From Eonycteris spelaea (lineage: Eukaryota > Chordata > Mammalia > Chiroptera > Pteropodidae), in NCBI GenBank assembly GCA_003508835.1, contig PUFA01000068.1, positions 3,286,001 to 3,350,000 of the forward strand: a DNA stretch of 64,000 bases, given 5' to 3'. The position numbers and the translations under genes are program-made. A model generated the notes under the pieces. It was not told the DNA's origin, did not search any database, and saw only the letters and a list, made by a program, of their open reading frames with translations. Numbering within the stretch: the first letter of the stretch is position 1; every line of letters starts with the position of its first letter. Shown one piece after another: positions 35,160 through 44,829 of this stretch.

Positions 35160-35465
35160 TAAAAGATAAACAAACAAACAAACATAAATACTAAAATGGC
35201 AATAACAAAAGATCTGTCAACATTATTTAAATGGATTAAATGCTTCAATCAAAAGATAGGGCGGCTGAATGGATAAGAAAGCAAGACCCTTACATATGTT
35301 GACTACAAGAGACTTCAGATTGAAAAACACACATTGAAAGTAAAGGGATAGAAAAAAGACGTTTCATGAAAATGGACACAAAGAGACAAAAAAAGCTGGA
35401 ATAGTAACACTTATACCAGACAAAATAGACTTAAAATAAAGTCTGTAACAAGAGAGAAAGAAGGA
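35160..35465 (+). pseudogene. LINE-1 ORF2 5' fragment (endonuclease region)
   Basis: The sequence reads as decayed ORF2 N-terminus: 'aatggattaaatgcttcaatcaaaagatagggcggctgaatggataag' (the NGLN-SPIKR-R-AEWI segment), 'ttgactacaagagacttcagattg' (LQETH segment) and 'ccagacaaaatagac' (SDKIDF). Those are apurinic/apyrimidinic-endonuclease-like domain motifs of L1 ORF2p. Stops and frameshifts are frequent. The reverse transcriptase part is missing, and the L1 3' end follows directly. Confidence 0.8.
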
Positions 35466-36112
35466 CGACCCAGTAATCTGACTTCTGGATATTTATCCGA
35501 AGAAACCCAAAACACTACTTCGAAGGGACATGAGAATCCATACGTTCATTGCAGCGTTATTTAAAATAGTCAAAATATGGAGGCTATCGAGGTGTCCATC
35601 AATGAATTCATGAATTAAGAAGAGGTGGTACATATACAATGGAATTTTACTCAGCCATAAAAAAAAAAGAGTGGCATCTTGCCATTTGCAAGAACATGGA
35701 TGCACAATAGAGGGTGTTGTGCTGAGTGAAATAAGTCAGACAAAGACAAAAGCCATATGATTTCACTTACATGTGAAATCTAAAGAACAAAACAAAACAA
35801 GCAAACTCATAGATACAGAGAACATTTTGATGTTTGCCAGATGGGAGGGGAATGGGTGGTGGGTGAAAAGGGGGAAGGGATTAAGAAGTACCAATTGGTA
35901 GTTATAACCAGTTATGGGGATGTAAAATATAGCACAAGGAATATAGTCAATATTGTAATTAGTATGGTGTCAGATGGGCACTAGATTTATCAGAATGATC
36001 ACTTTGTTGTATATAAATGTCTAATCACTGTGTCGTACACCAAAACTAATATGTCATATGCCAACTGTAATTTAAAATTTTTAAATATTTTTTACAAAGA
36101 TAAAAATAAATT
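35466..36112 (+). mobile_element. LINE-1 ORF2 C-terminal end and 3'UTR (sense)
   Basis: It starts 'gacccagtaatctgacttctggatatttatccgaag' and runs through 'catacgttcattgcagcgttatttaaaatagtc', 'ggaattttactcagccataaaa' and 'gagtgaaataagtcagacaaagac'. It ends with a 3'UTR containing 'actagatttatcagaatgatcactttgt' and 'tgtcgtacaccaaaactaatatg'. This is the standard L1 3' terminus, laurasiatherian in flavour. Confidence 0.82.
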
Positions 36113-36149
36113 CACTTCTGTGTTTATCCACTCAACACATTGGGTGCAT

Positions 36150-36400
36150 TTTATGAGACAGGAGCTTTAGGTGCAAGAATCAATAAACAACACATAGGGT
36201 TTTGCTTTCATGAAGCTTATTTTCTTGTGAGAGTAGGAAATGAACAGATATTATGACAAACTATAAGTGCTGTGAGAAAAGAGGTGGAGGGATAAAGTGA
36301 TGTGAGCAGATTACAGTGCTGTTTTGTGTAGGGCCTCAAGAAAGACCTCTGATGAGGTGACTTTTGAACAGAGAGTTGAATGAAGTGAGGAGGCAAGATG
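36150..36400 (+). repeat. Ancient interspersed repeat (unclassified)
   Basis: 'tttgctttcatgaagcttattttcttgtgagagtaggaaatgaacagata', then 'ataagtgctgtgagaaaagagg' and 'gaggtgacttttgaacagagagttgaa', belongs to a widespread old mammalian repeat pattern ('...gtgataagtgctatgatag... gaggtgacatttgagctgag...'). Other likely copies lie near 53.9 kb and 58.4 kb. I cannot name the family. Confidence 0.5.
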
Positions 36401-36832
36401 GTAGGTGGAGACTGGCTCCCCTTCGTTCATATACAGGCAGGGGAAAAACCAAAGATCCTAAGAGGACTGTGCTTGGCACTGTGAGAAGCAGCAAGGGTAC
36501 AGGGAGACTTGAGCAGAGTGGATGAGAGGGAGTTTGTTGGAAGCCGATGTCACAGAGGTGGCAGTGGGCCAAGGATTTTCAGGTCATGCTGAGGTTTAGA
36601 TTTAGACACCACTGTAAATGTTGGGCAAAATTTTCTCTAAAACCTTTTGTTGGTAAAAGGATCATTGCGGCTGCTATATTGGGAATGGGCTATCAAAAGA
36701 CAAGAGAAGAAACGGGCAAACCAGTTAGGAGACTGTTACAATATCCCTCCAGTATGAGCAAAACTTAGGCCTTGTGAGGTGTAGCTGGAGGGGCTGGCCA
36801 AAAATAACAACAATCAGTAGAAAGAGAATCAC

Positions 36833-37212
36833 TGGAGGCTGACCACGATGGTGACACAGAGCACCCTTGTACTCCCTGCTCCCACGGACACACTAAATAT
36901 ACAGCTATAAGGAGAGCAATTACCTTTGAAAGAAATCCAGAAACTAGCTTAGTGACTCCTACACATTGAGTAAATGAGAAAATACCCACATCAAAAATGG
37001 GTAGGGGAAAAGAAACGGGTAGGAAAGCCTGAGACACACACTCACTCTAAACCCCACCCCCACATCAGCACCATACCATCACCATACCATCAGGAGAGAG
37101 CTACCAATCAAGCTTTTCCCCAAGGAGTAAGGTGTTTGGACCTCCCGTCCAAAGGATGGGCATCCCAAACACCCGGCTGTGAAAGCCTTGAACAAGGCTT
37201 GCGTTGGTGAGA
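36833..37212 (+). mobile_element. LINE-1 5'UTR fragment (sense)
   Basis: 'gaccacgatggtgacacagagcacccttgtactccctgctcccacggacacactaaatatacagctataaggagagcaat' and 'gaaatccagaaactagcttagtgactcctacacattgag' are an L1 5'UTR opening. It is followed not by ORF1 but by a DNA-transposon-like segment and then an L1 3' end. Confidence 0.7.
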
Positions 37213-37219
37213 CCCAAAG

Positions 37220-37403
37220 ACTAGCGAAAAAAGTAATAGTTGTTAAGGACCTATCTAATGTGTAACACGTACTGTATTTTTGAACCACTTCTGGGAAACC
37301 ACATATGTAGAGGGGGGACTTAAGCTATATATATGTGGCTTTTCCAGTTTCTGACTGTGTGGGAAGTGACGCCCCAAAGCCTTGCTATGTTCAAGGGTCA
37401 ACT
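37220..37403. mobile_element. Tigger-like DNA transposon remnant
   Basis: The right end 'tatatatatgtggcttttccagtttctgactgtgtgggaagtgacgcccc...ttgctatgttcaagggtcaactg' follows the terminal wording of Tigger-type elements (ending ...GTTCAAGGGTCAACTG). The left part is decayed and its boundary uncertain. Confidence 0.5.
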
Positions 37404-37620
37404 GAATTGTGGAATTGAAATTTGCTGAGAGTAGAACTTAAATGTGTTCACCCTTACTAAAAAAAAAACAAAATGGTGAACACGTGAGGCGAAGGATGTG
37501 TTAATTAAATCGATGGGCAGAATCCTTTCACAATGTATACTGTATCAAATGATTACATTGCACACTTTAAATATCTCTAAATTTTATTTGTCAGTTATAT
37601 CTCAATAACACTCAAAAAGG
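37404..37620 (+). mobile_element. LINE-1 3'UTR end (sense)
   Basis: 'gagagtagaacttaaatgtgttcacccttactaaaaaaaa', 'gatgtgttaattaaatcgatgggcagaatcctttcacaatgta' and 'tgcacactttaaatatctctaaattttatttgtcagttatatctcaata' match the L1M-type 3'UTR closely. Confidence 0.8.
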
Positions 37621-37909
37621 ACATAAATAACATACTAATGGCATTAGAGTAGAAGGAGTGAAAGAAGTTTGTTTTTTTTTAAAGATGCAAATCAATGAGA
37701 AGAGGAGAAATGCTGAGTGGTTAGGACTAGAGAGGAGAAGGGGTAGGAAATGGAAGAAAGGCAAAGGACAGCCTGACATCCAAGCATATACAGAGGACAA
37801 TTTGCGGAAAACTATTTTTTGAAGAGCATACTCTTTTTCTTCTGAAAGCATCTCCAATGCCTGAGGGAGGCGCCTGCTGCTTGATGAGATGGAGCAGCAG
37901 AGCGGTAAC

Positions 37910-38100
37910 GGTCGGGACTCCGCAGCTGTGCTGTGGGTTTAAACACTGGTTCGGGCAAGTTACTCTCCCGTGCCTCAGTTTCTTCATCTGTAAAATGGCA
38001 TAATAGTGCCGACTCCATGGGGCTGTTGTATTCGGTGAATTATTAAATGGAAGCATTTGGAACAGTCTAGCACATGATAAAGGTTAAGTACCTCATTACT
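37910..38100 (+). repeat. MIR SINE
   Basis: 'gggcaagttactctcccgtgcctcagtttcttcatctgtaaaatggcataatag' and 'ccatggggctgttgtattcggtgaattattaaatg' are near-consensus MIR. Confidence 0.85.
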
Positions 38101-38119
38101 ATTTTTTTTTTTTATTGGG

Positions 38120-38345
38120 ATGAAAAATAGCTTGTGGTCAAGAGCCTAGATTCTGGAGCAAAACAACTATATTCAAATCCTGTCACTGCCCCTTAACTGG
38201 CTGGGAGCCTTTGGAAACGTTACTAAATTTCCTTCTGGCTTTTTCTTCATCTGTAAAATGAGAATAATTGTAGACCCCACCTCATAGGAATATAAGAAGG
38301 ATCAACTAGGTTATTGTATGTAAAGTGCATATAATAAGCACATTT
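38120..38345 (+). repeat. MIR SINE
   Basis: A nearly complete MIR: 'cttgtggtcaagagcctagattctggagc', 'ttcaaatcctgtcactgccccttaactgg', 'ttcttcatctgtaaaatgagaataattg' and 'gtaaagtgcatataataagcac'. It lies directly after another MIR. Confidence 0.85.
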
Positions 38346-38794
38346 AAGTGTGTGCTATTATTAGTATTACTAAACAGCCTTTTGAAATATCAGTTTTGGG
38401 AATCGTTCACTCTGCTCTTTTTTGCATGGTCGACATCAGCCCAGTGCTGGTGGAGGTCCCTTGAGTTGCCTCCAAAGCAGAACCCTGAACCCCTGATTCC
38501 ACAGTTGCATAAGCAGGAATCCTTGGTCCTGAGGCAGCTTCAATAACTATAGTTTGGTGTGACAGAACACTTTTTTGCAGACAGCCCTATACATATAAGT
38601 ATATTTAGGTCAGAGGTTTTAGATGCCCTCAGGTAAAGTGGAAGAATTTCTGAAGTGCTTTGAGCACCATTCTTACTTTTTTTCTTTTTAACTGAGAATA
38701 GATCCTTACCCAGGCCTTAATTAGTGTCTTAGAGACTACATTTTACTATCGAAAATCCTGACTTCTCATGCGGTAAATATTCATGTTAGTCTGT

Positions 38795-39180
38795 ATATTA
38801 GGATTAGGTCAGGCTGTATATAACAGAAAATTCACACTAACAGTTTAAACAAGACAGAAGTTTATTTTGTCTCACATAAAAGTCCGAGCTGGCATAGCAG
38901 ATTTGCCCACAAGATTGGTATGTGTCCACATCTGAGTGTTGGGTGTTCGCTTTTCCACGTTCCTTAAGGTGTTCTTCTCATCTCACAGTCCACTGCGGCT
39001 GAGCAGCAGACCCACCTCCCAAGTAGCAGGCTGGAGAAAAGGAGAGAAGGAAAGAGAAGATCCAGAAATTGTACACAACTTCTACTCACAACTCACTGGC
39101 CACAGCTTTGTCATGTGGCTGGATGGGAAGCCAGGAAATAGAGTCTTCCGTTTGGATGATCATGTACTCAGCTAAAACAG
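38795..39180 (-). repeat. LTR-like ancient repeat, reverse
   Basis: 'ggctgtatataacagaaaattcacactaacagtttaaacaagacagaagtttattttgtctcacataaaagtccgagc' and 'cttctactcacaactcactggccacagctttgtcatgtggc' follow an old mammalian repeat pattern ('...aacaaaggtttatttctcgctca... cactcacaactcattggccagaac...'). The class is probably MaLR LTR but not settled. Confidence 0.55.
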
Positions 39181-40759
39181 CCAAATGAATGAATTATTAC
39201 AAAAGGAAGGGGAAAACAGATTTGAGGGGAAACTGGCAGCTGCTGTCATGATTATAAGATTTTTATTAAAAGAATTGCCAATTTTTTGAACCCTTTTCTG
39301 ATTAGTGACTTCAGAAACCTACTATGTCACAGTTTTGAGTTCTGAGATATCCTAAAAAAGAATTTTAAGTTATAGTTTTAGAATTGAAATAAATTCAAAG
39401 AAATTAAATTTTTTAAAAAGTCAAAAACTTAAAAAATGAATAGGTAAGTTTAAACTGCTACTGCTCAGTAAATGTTACAAGACACATTAAAAATGTATAC
39501 CTTGTCACCAGATTTTGGGCCCAGCTGTATCCCACATTGACATTTTTACATAAATAGCACAAGAGTCACAAAAGGAACTCTAAGTGGCTAGGAGAAAATG
39601 ACTAAAATGAAAATGAAATGTAACAAAGGACATCAAAGATCCGAAGTTAATTGCACATTTGCACCAGAAACTCAAGCGAAGCCAGAGCCCCCACCTTCCC
39701 TCTGATTTGCTGTCTGACGGCCTTACGGTAAAAATGCCTCGCTGGCCTCAGTCACAGAGAGGGGAATCCAGCATAGTTGATTTTCATTCCTCTTAGGAGG
39801 GAAATGTTGCAAGGCCTAGCATATTTTTATAGCTGAGACTGTACAAAAAGATGGCTCTAACCCAAGAAGGCAAGAGGTCAGCGAGTTGAGCACAAGACTC
39901 GAGGAAGGAAATGCTGACAAAACCTTTTACTAAGAATCTGTGAGAATATCTAAATATGCAGTCCCATTCAAACCTGAAAATATTTCTGTGTGAAGAATCT
40001 TTAAAAGTCCCTTGAAGTTTTTTAGCACTTACTTAGGTCATAAGAACAGAATGACCTAAAACATAACCAGCCTAAGAGTCATGGTCAAGAAAAGCAGACT
40101 TTCTGGGAACTTGAGCCTCACAGAGTCACAGGCATGGGAAATGGAAATTCTTAATCGAGTTAAAGTCACTAATATTTAGAAAGCCTCCGCTGCTGGAGCA
40201 CACATTTCCTTGAGTCCAGGGCAAAAGCCAGTTTTATTCCAAGAAAAATACAGAGAACTGTTGTGTTGAGATCTAGTAAAACGAGTGAGGGTAGGGCAGG
40301 CCTTTAACAAACAGCTCTTTATTGCCACAAAAATCCCTGGGCCTCTCTATTCTCTCAATCAATCTAGTGTCTGACTAAGGACTCAAAAGTAAACAAAAAT
40401 GTCACCACTGACCCACAGTGCCTGGGCCCTCCCTCCTCCACCTTTTAAGAATTTTGGAACTGGGTTTACTCTTGTCCCTACAGCCTGATGTAGATCATTA
40501 GATCGAGGGTATGACCTTTGGAGCCCGCCCAGAAGATGATGGCTGCAGTCCCTCTCCCCAGCCACCCCAGCAAGGAGCCAGCTCCCTGATATAAGCGTGT
40601 GGGGCCCAGCTGTCATCAGAGACCAGTCGACACCTCACAGCATGTGACGGAGCGGACACAGGCACTCTCTATGAGCCTTCAAATGAAGTCACCACAAAGA
40701 CAAACAGATGTCTTGGGCCTTACTTCCAGAAAGTACTGTTAAATGTCGGCACCATTTCA

Positions 40760-40960
40760 ACAACCGCCTATTACATGTCTACTCTGTGCAGGTTACATGC
40801 GCTCTCTTTAATCCTTAAAATAATCCTGCAGTATGGGAATTAGCTCCACATAGTACAGATAAGAAAACCGATATGAAGTGTCTGCTCAAGACTCGAGGCA
40901 GCCAGCCATCCTGACTCCACAGAAGATGATTTTCCATACTCTACCCTGTCTCTTTACACC
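40760..40960 (-). repeat. MIR SINE, reverse
   Basis: 'cctattacatgtctactctgtgcaggttacatgcgctctctttaatccttaaaataatcctgcagtatgggaatta' is the reverse MIR 3' half, followed by the decayed core. Confidence 0.7.
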
Positions 40961-41204
40961 TCCATAATTTCTTCAAACCTATTTAATTTCTGGGCAAAAA
41001 CAAGCAATTTCCAAGCCTGAGGGTAAAGTTTCTAACACCTAGTCTCTACCATCCAAAATCTTGAAGAATAACATATAAAACTTGTGTATTTGGTTACTTT
41101 GAGAACTGAAACCTACATAAACCTCCCCTAGATTCATCTTAAATTTCTTTTCCAAACCTATTACTAAAGGTGCTAAAAATAGAATATTGCAGTTAGACAC
41201 AACC

Positions 41205-41445
41205 ACCCACCTCACCTAGAATATCTTGTCCTGGCTTCTTCCACTTTCCTTGCTTCCTTCTCTGTGGTTAGCTTTGAAGATGGAAAGCAGATTTCACCAG
41301 CCCTGAGAGGCCTCCCCGAGCCATCAGGCTCTCTTATTGACTGTGAGCATCTTGAGGAAAGAGACGATTTTGTCTCCGTAAGGCCTTACCCATAGTGACT
41401 GGCTGGAAGAACATGTTTGATAAACGCTTCATTGAGTCAGTGACA
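41205..41445 (+). repeat. LINE L2 3' end
   Basis: 'tcacctagaatatcttgtcctggcttcttcc' followed by 'attgactgtgagcatcttgaggaaagagacgattttgtctccgtaaggccttacccatag' and 'tgtttgataaacgcttcattgag' is the L2 3' terminus. Confidence 0.7.
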
Positions 41446-42245
41446 CTGATAGGAAGTTCACAGTGGTACAACACTTTCTTGAGATTTGCTTTGTAATTTA
41501 GTAACCTAACAAAGCTACCCCTCTAAGCTTTCTAGAATTTGGGTTGTTAAGAAAACTCTGCATATTTGCTTTAGAGATACTGCTATTCTGTAAATTCTTA
41601 ATACAAGAAATGAAATTAACAGAGAACATTCTTTCCCTTCCTTTTCTAAAGGATGTCTTTTTGACTCTGACATCTTCTTGGCAGCAAACAAGACTTTTAG
41701 TCATTTGATAGTTTCTTCTGATTCAAATTCACATTGTGAAGGAGAAACTGCCACAACTAACAAATTAATGCTGGAATCTTACCATGTTATGCCTGGCTTG
41801 TTTTAATAATCTCATAGTCTGAACTTTCCAAGTGTGAGAGAAAAAACAATGTCAATTTCTGCTGACCTACTGAAACCCAGGGCTGTCACATAGCATTTAT
41901 TTGCTGATTACTGGAACCTCTACGGTTTGTCCCAGTGGTAGGTCAGTAAGTTTTTTTTTTTCCTATCTGTGAAAAGTAAAGATAACTCTTGCTTAAAAAA
42001 ACTTACCTTATTTCTTAAAAAGAAAACTGGCAAATCCATTCAATATTGTTATTAACTTTCCCAAGGACATTTCTGTTCTGTTGACCTTTGAAAAACTGGC
42101 CCAACAAAGTATTCTGCCTTCCTGTCAGGAAACACTCTTGTCGTGGTTCAACTGCAAGATGTAAGCAGGCATTTCCATACAGTTGTTTTATAAAATGGAT
42201 TAGGATATGGGTATTTAGGGGACAAATTTTAAGGAAACTTTTTTT

Positions 42246-43645
42246 GAAATATAAAATACATCAATTGAGTACACAGATTATAAGTGTTCTGCTTAATGAA
42301 TGTATACTAAGTGAGTGAACTCATCCATATTAACTGTCACTCAGATCAAGATATAGGCCTCGAAAAGGAGTATGTCTGCCAAGAAGCACTCCTAGGGGTT
42401 AACTGGGCACAAATTCATAGCTATAGTCTGGCAGCCATTGCTAACAGAGGCCTCTCCTACGTGCTGTATTTCAGGGAAAAGCTACAGACTGAACTGTCAG
42501 CCTCCTGCACTGTGTTTCTGCTGTCTGAGTCAGCTCTTACGTGAAAGCTCTTGGCATCGCCTTTTGACCAGTAGGATCAAGACCCGTTCTGTCTAATCAG
42601 AACTGCAAACCTCTATCCTCATTTACATTTATACTGGCCAATCAAAGTGGCTCCATAACAACCAAGTAGAACTCAAGAAGCCAACCAATCAAGACAGTGC
42701 TGTTGAACCAATCAGATTGCAGATTTTGATTCTTCATGTGCATAAAAATGAACCAATCAGGAAACAGGGCTGGAACTTTCTCTATAAAAGGCTACAACCC
42801 CTTTGTCTCCTTTGAATACAATTTCCACTTTTACTGAAGGTTGTGTTTCCTTGGTTTGCAAACTGTTTACCTGAATAACGTTTCTCCTTTTACTGTACAC
42901 AGGATTGGAGATTTCTGTTGGCAAGAGATTGGTGGTAGCTATCTTTTGTTGACAAAGATTACCACGAAACTCCTTTATATAGTTTCTTAATCATTCTCCA
43001 CCACAAAGGTAACCACTGTTTTGACTTCTATTATCAAGACTAGTATGCTTGTCTTGTTTTGAATGTTGTGTAGATGGAATATATGATCTTTTGTGTCTGC
43101 CTTTTTTCACTCAATATTATATCTATAAGATTGATCTATACAGCTATATTTGGCAAAAGTTAATTCCTTTCCATTGCTGTATAGTATTCCAGTGTGTGAC
43201 TATAGCACAATTTACTTACCTATTCTACTAATAGTCATTCAGGTTATTTTAGGCTTTTGGCTTTTATCAATAAAGCTGCTAGAAACATTCTTAATTATGT
43301 CTTCTGGTAAACAGAAGCACTCATTTCTGTTAAGTCAAGAGCACAATTGCTGATTGTCACACACACACACATACACATATATTCAACTTTAATAAATAAC
43401 TGTGAAACACTTTCCAAAGTGTTTGTGCCTACTTATACTCCCGCCAACAATTATATGAGGATTCAGGTTGCTCTGTATCCTTGTCAATAGTCACTATTTT
43501 CAGCTTTTTACTTTTAGCCATTCAATTGGGTAAACAATGATATCATCTAGTTTTAATGTGCTTTTCCTTGATAAGTGGTATCGTTGATCCTCTTTTTATA
43601 CTTAAAAGTCATTTGGATACACTCTTTGTATATTCTTGCTTCCTT
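42246..43645 (-). mobile_element. LINE-1 3' end, antisense, split by an LTR
   Basis: The left arm (42246-42364) has 'gtacacagattataagtgttctgcttaatgaatgtatac...tcactcagatcaagatatag'. The right arm (about 42960-43645) has 'caaaggtaaccactgttttgacttct', 'ccattgctgtatagtattccagtgtg' and 'aatagtcattcaggttattttaggc'. Together they are the reverse-complemented 3' region of an old L1M-type element. A CA run sits at 43358-43380. Confidence 0.75.
42365..42958 (+). mobile_element. Solo-LTR-like insertion with CCAAT/TATA promoter motifs
   Basis: A block of different composition interrupts an antisense L1. It starts near TGTCTGCCAAGAAG and ends near TTGTTGACA. Four CCAAT(CA) boxes stand at 42638, 42685, 42708 and 42753, followed by TATAAAAG at 42783-42790. 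Further on, 'ctttgaatacaatttcc...tttactg' could be R/U5. This is the architecture of a class-I (gammaretrovirus-type) LTR. There are no internal genes. The family is not identified and the edges are approximate. If active it would transcribe rightward, toward the CCDC83 3' end. Confidence 0.6.
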
Positions 43646-44020
43646 TGTCATGGATTAAATGATCATATGGGTATTGGGCTTATTTTTGGACTCCCTCTTC
43701 TCTTCCATTGATATATGTGTCTGTTTTTATGCCAGTATCATGCTATTTTAATTACTATAGCCTTGTAGTGTATAGTTTAATATTAGGTAGTGTGATATCT
43801 CTATATTTGTTCTTTCTCAAGATTGCCAAGGCTATTCAGGGTCTCTGATGGGTCCATGTAAATTTTTGAATTATTTGTCTTAGTTCTGTGAAAAATGCCA
43901 TTGGTATTTCAATAGTGATTGCATTGAATCATAGATTGTTTTAGGTAGTATAGACATTATAACGATGTTAATTCTTCCTATCTACGTGCTTCAATTTATA
44001 TTTATTTGTATCTACTTCAA

Positions 44021-44160
44021 TCTTTTTCCTCCTCCTTTTTCTCTTTCCCTCCTCCTCCTTCTTCTTCTCATTCTTCCTTCTCCTTCTCCTTTTTCTCCTT
44101 TTTCTTCTTCTCTTTCTCCCCCTTCTTGTTTCCCCTCCTCCGCCTCCTTGTTCTCCTTCC
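44021..44160 (+). repeat. 140-nt polypyrimidine tract (CTT/CCT-rich)
   Basis: All but about four of 140 bases on the + strand are C or T, in loose CTT, CCT and CTTCTC units. Several open frames on both strands across it are pure low-complexity artefacts (serine/phenylalanine/leucine-rich on +, arginine/lysine/glutamate-rich on -). It lies inside antisense L1 sequence. Confidence 0.9.
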
Positions 44161-44451
44161 TGTAACATTTCCTGTAATGCTGGCGTGGTGGAGATGAACT
44201 CCTCTATTTTTTCTTGTCTAGGAAGCTCTTTATCTCTCCTTCAGTTCTAAATGATAGTTATTCTGGATAGAATAATCTTGGTTGTAGGTTCCAGCTTTTT
44301 ATCACTTTGAATATATCCTGTCAAGCCCTTCTGGCCTGCAAAATTTCTGCTCAGAAATCAGCTGAGAGTCTCATGGGAGCTCCCTTGAGGTGACTAATTG
44401 CTTTTATCTTGTTGCTTCTAAGCTTCTCTTTTGTCTTTAACCTTTGACATT

Positions 44452-44829
44452 TTAACGATGATGTGTCTTGGTGTGGGCTTCTTTGGGTTCATCTGGTTTG
44501 GGAGTCTCTGTGCTTCCTGGATTTGTATCTCTATTCATTAGGTTAGGGAAGTTTTCAGTCATTATTTCTTCAAATAGATTTTCAATTTCTCGATCTCTCT
44601 CTTCTCCTTCTGGTACCTCTATGATGTGAATGTTGTTACATTTGATGTTGTCCCAGAAATCCCTTAAACTGTCCTCATTTTTTAAATTCTTCTTTTTTCT
44701 TGTTGTTCTGAATGTTTTTGTCCCCCCTGCTACCTTGTCTTCCAAATTGTTAATTAGATTCTCTTCTTCATCTAATCTGTTGTTGACTCCTTCTAGTATA
44801 TTCTTCATTTCAATTATTGTATTCTTCAT
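44452..44829 (-). pseudogene. LINE-1 ORF1 remnant, antisense
   Basis: On the - strand an open frame of 125 codons encodes an ORF1p middle segment: a coiled-coil end (NNRLDEEENLINNLEDK), then RDFWDNIKCNNIHIIEVPEG, and a run ending ETPKPDEPKEAHTKTHH. This is the coiled-coil to RNA-recognition boundary of L1 ORF1p. It lacks the rest of the protein and is not functional. Confidence 0.85.

Larger units (their letters stand above)
37621..42245. other. Intergenic, scattered old repeats
   Basis: It contains two forward MIRs (about 37910-38100 and 38120-38345), an LTR-like repeat (38795-39180), a reverse MIR (40760-40960) and an L2 end (41205-41445). The rest (for example 39.2-40.7 kb and 41.5-42.2 kb) has no recognised content. 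Confidence 0.6.

Noticed and set aside
43965..44197. Overlapping Ser/Phe/Leu-rich (+) and Arg/Lys/Glu-rich (-) ORFs
   Set aside because: Pure low-complexity translations of the polypyrimidine/polypurine tract.
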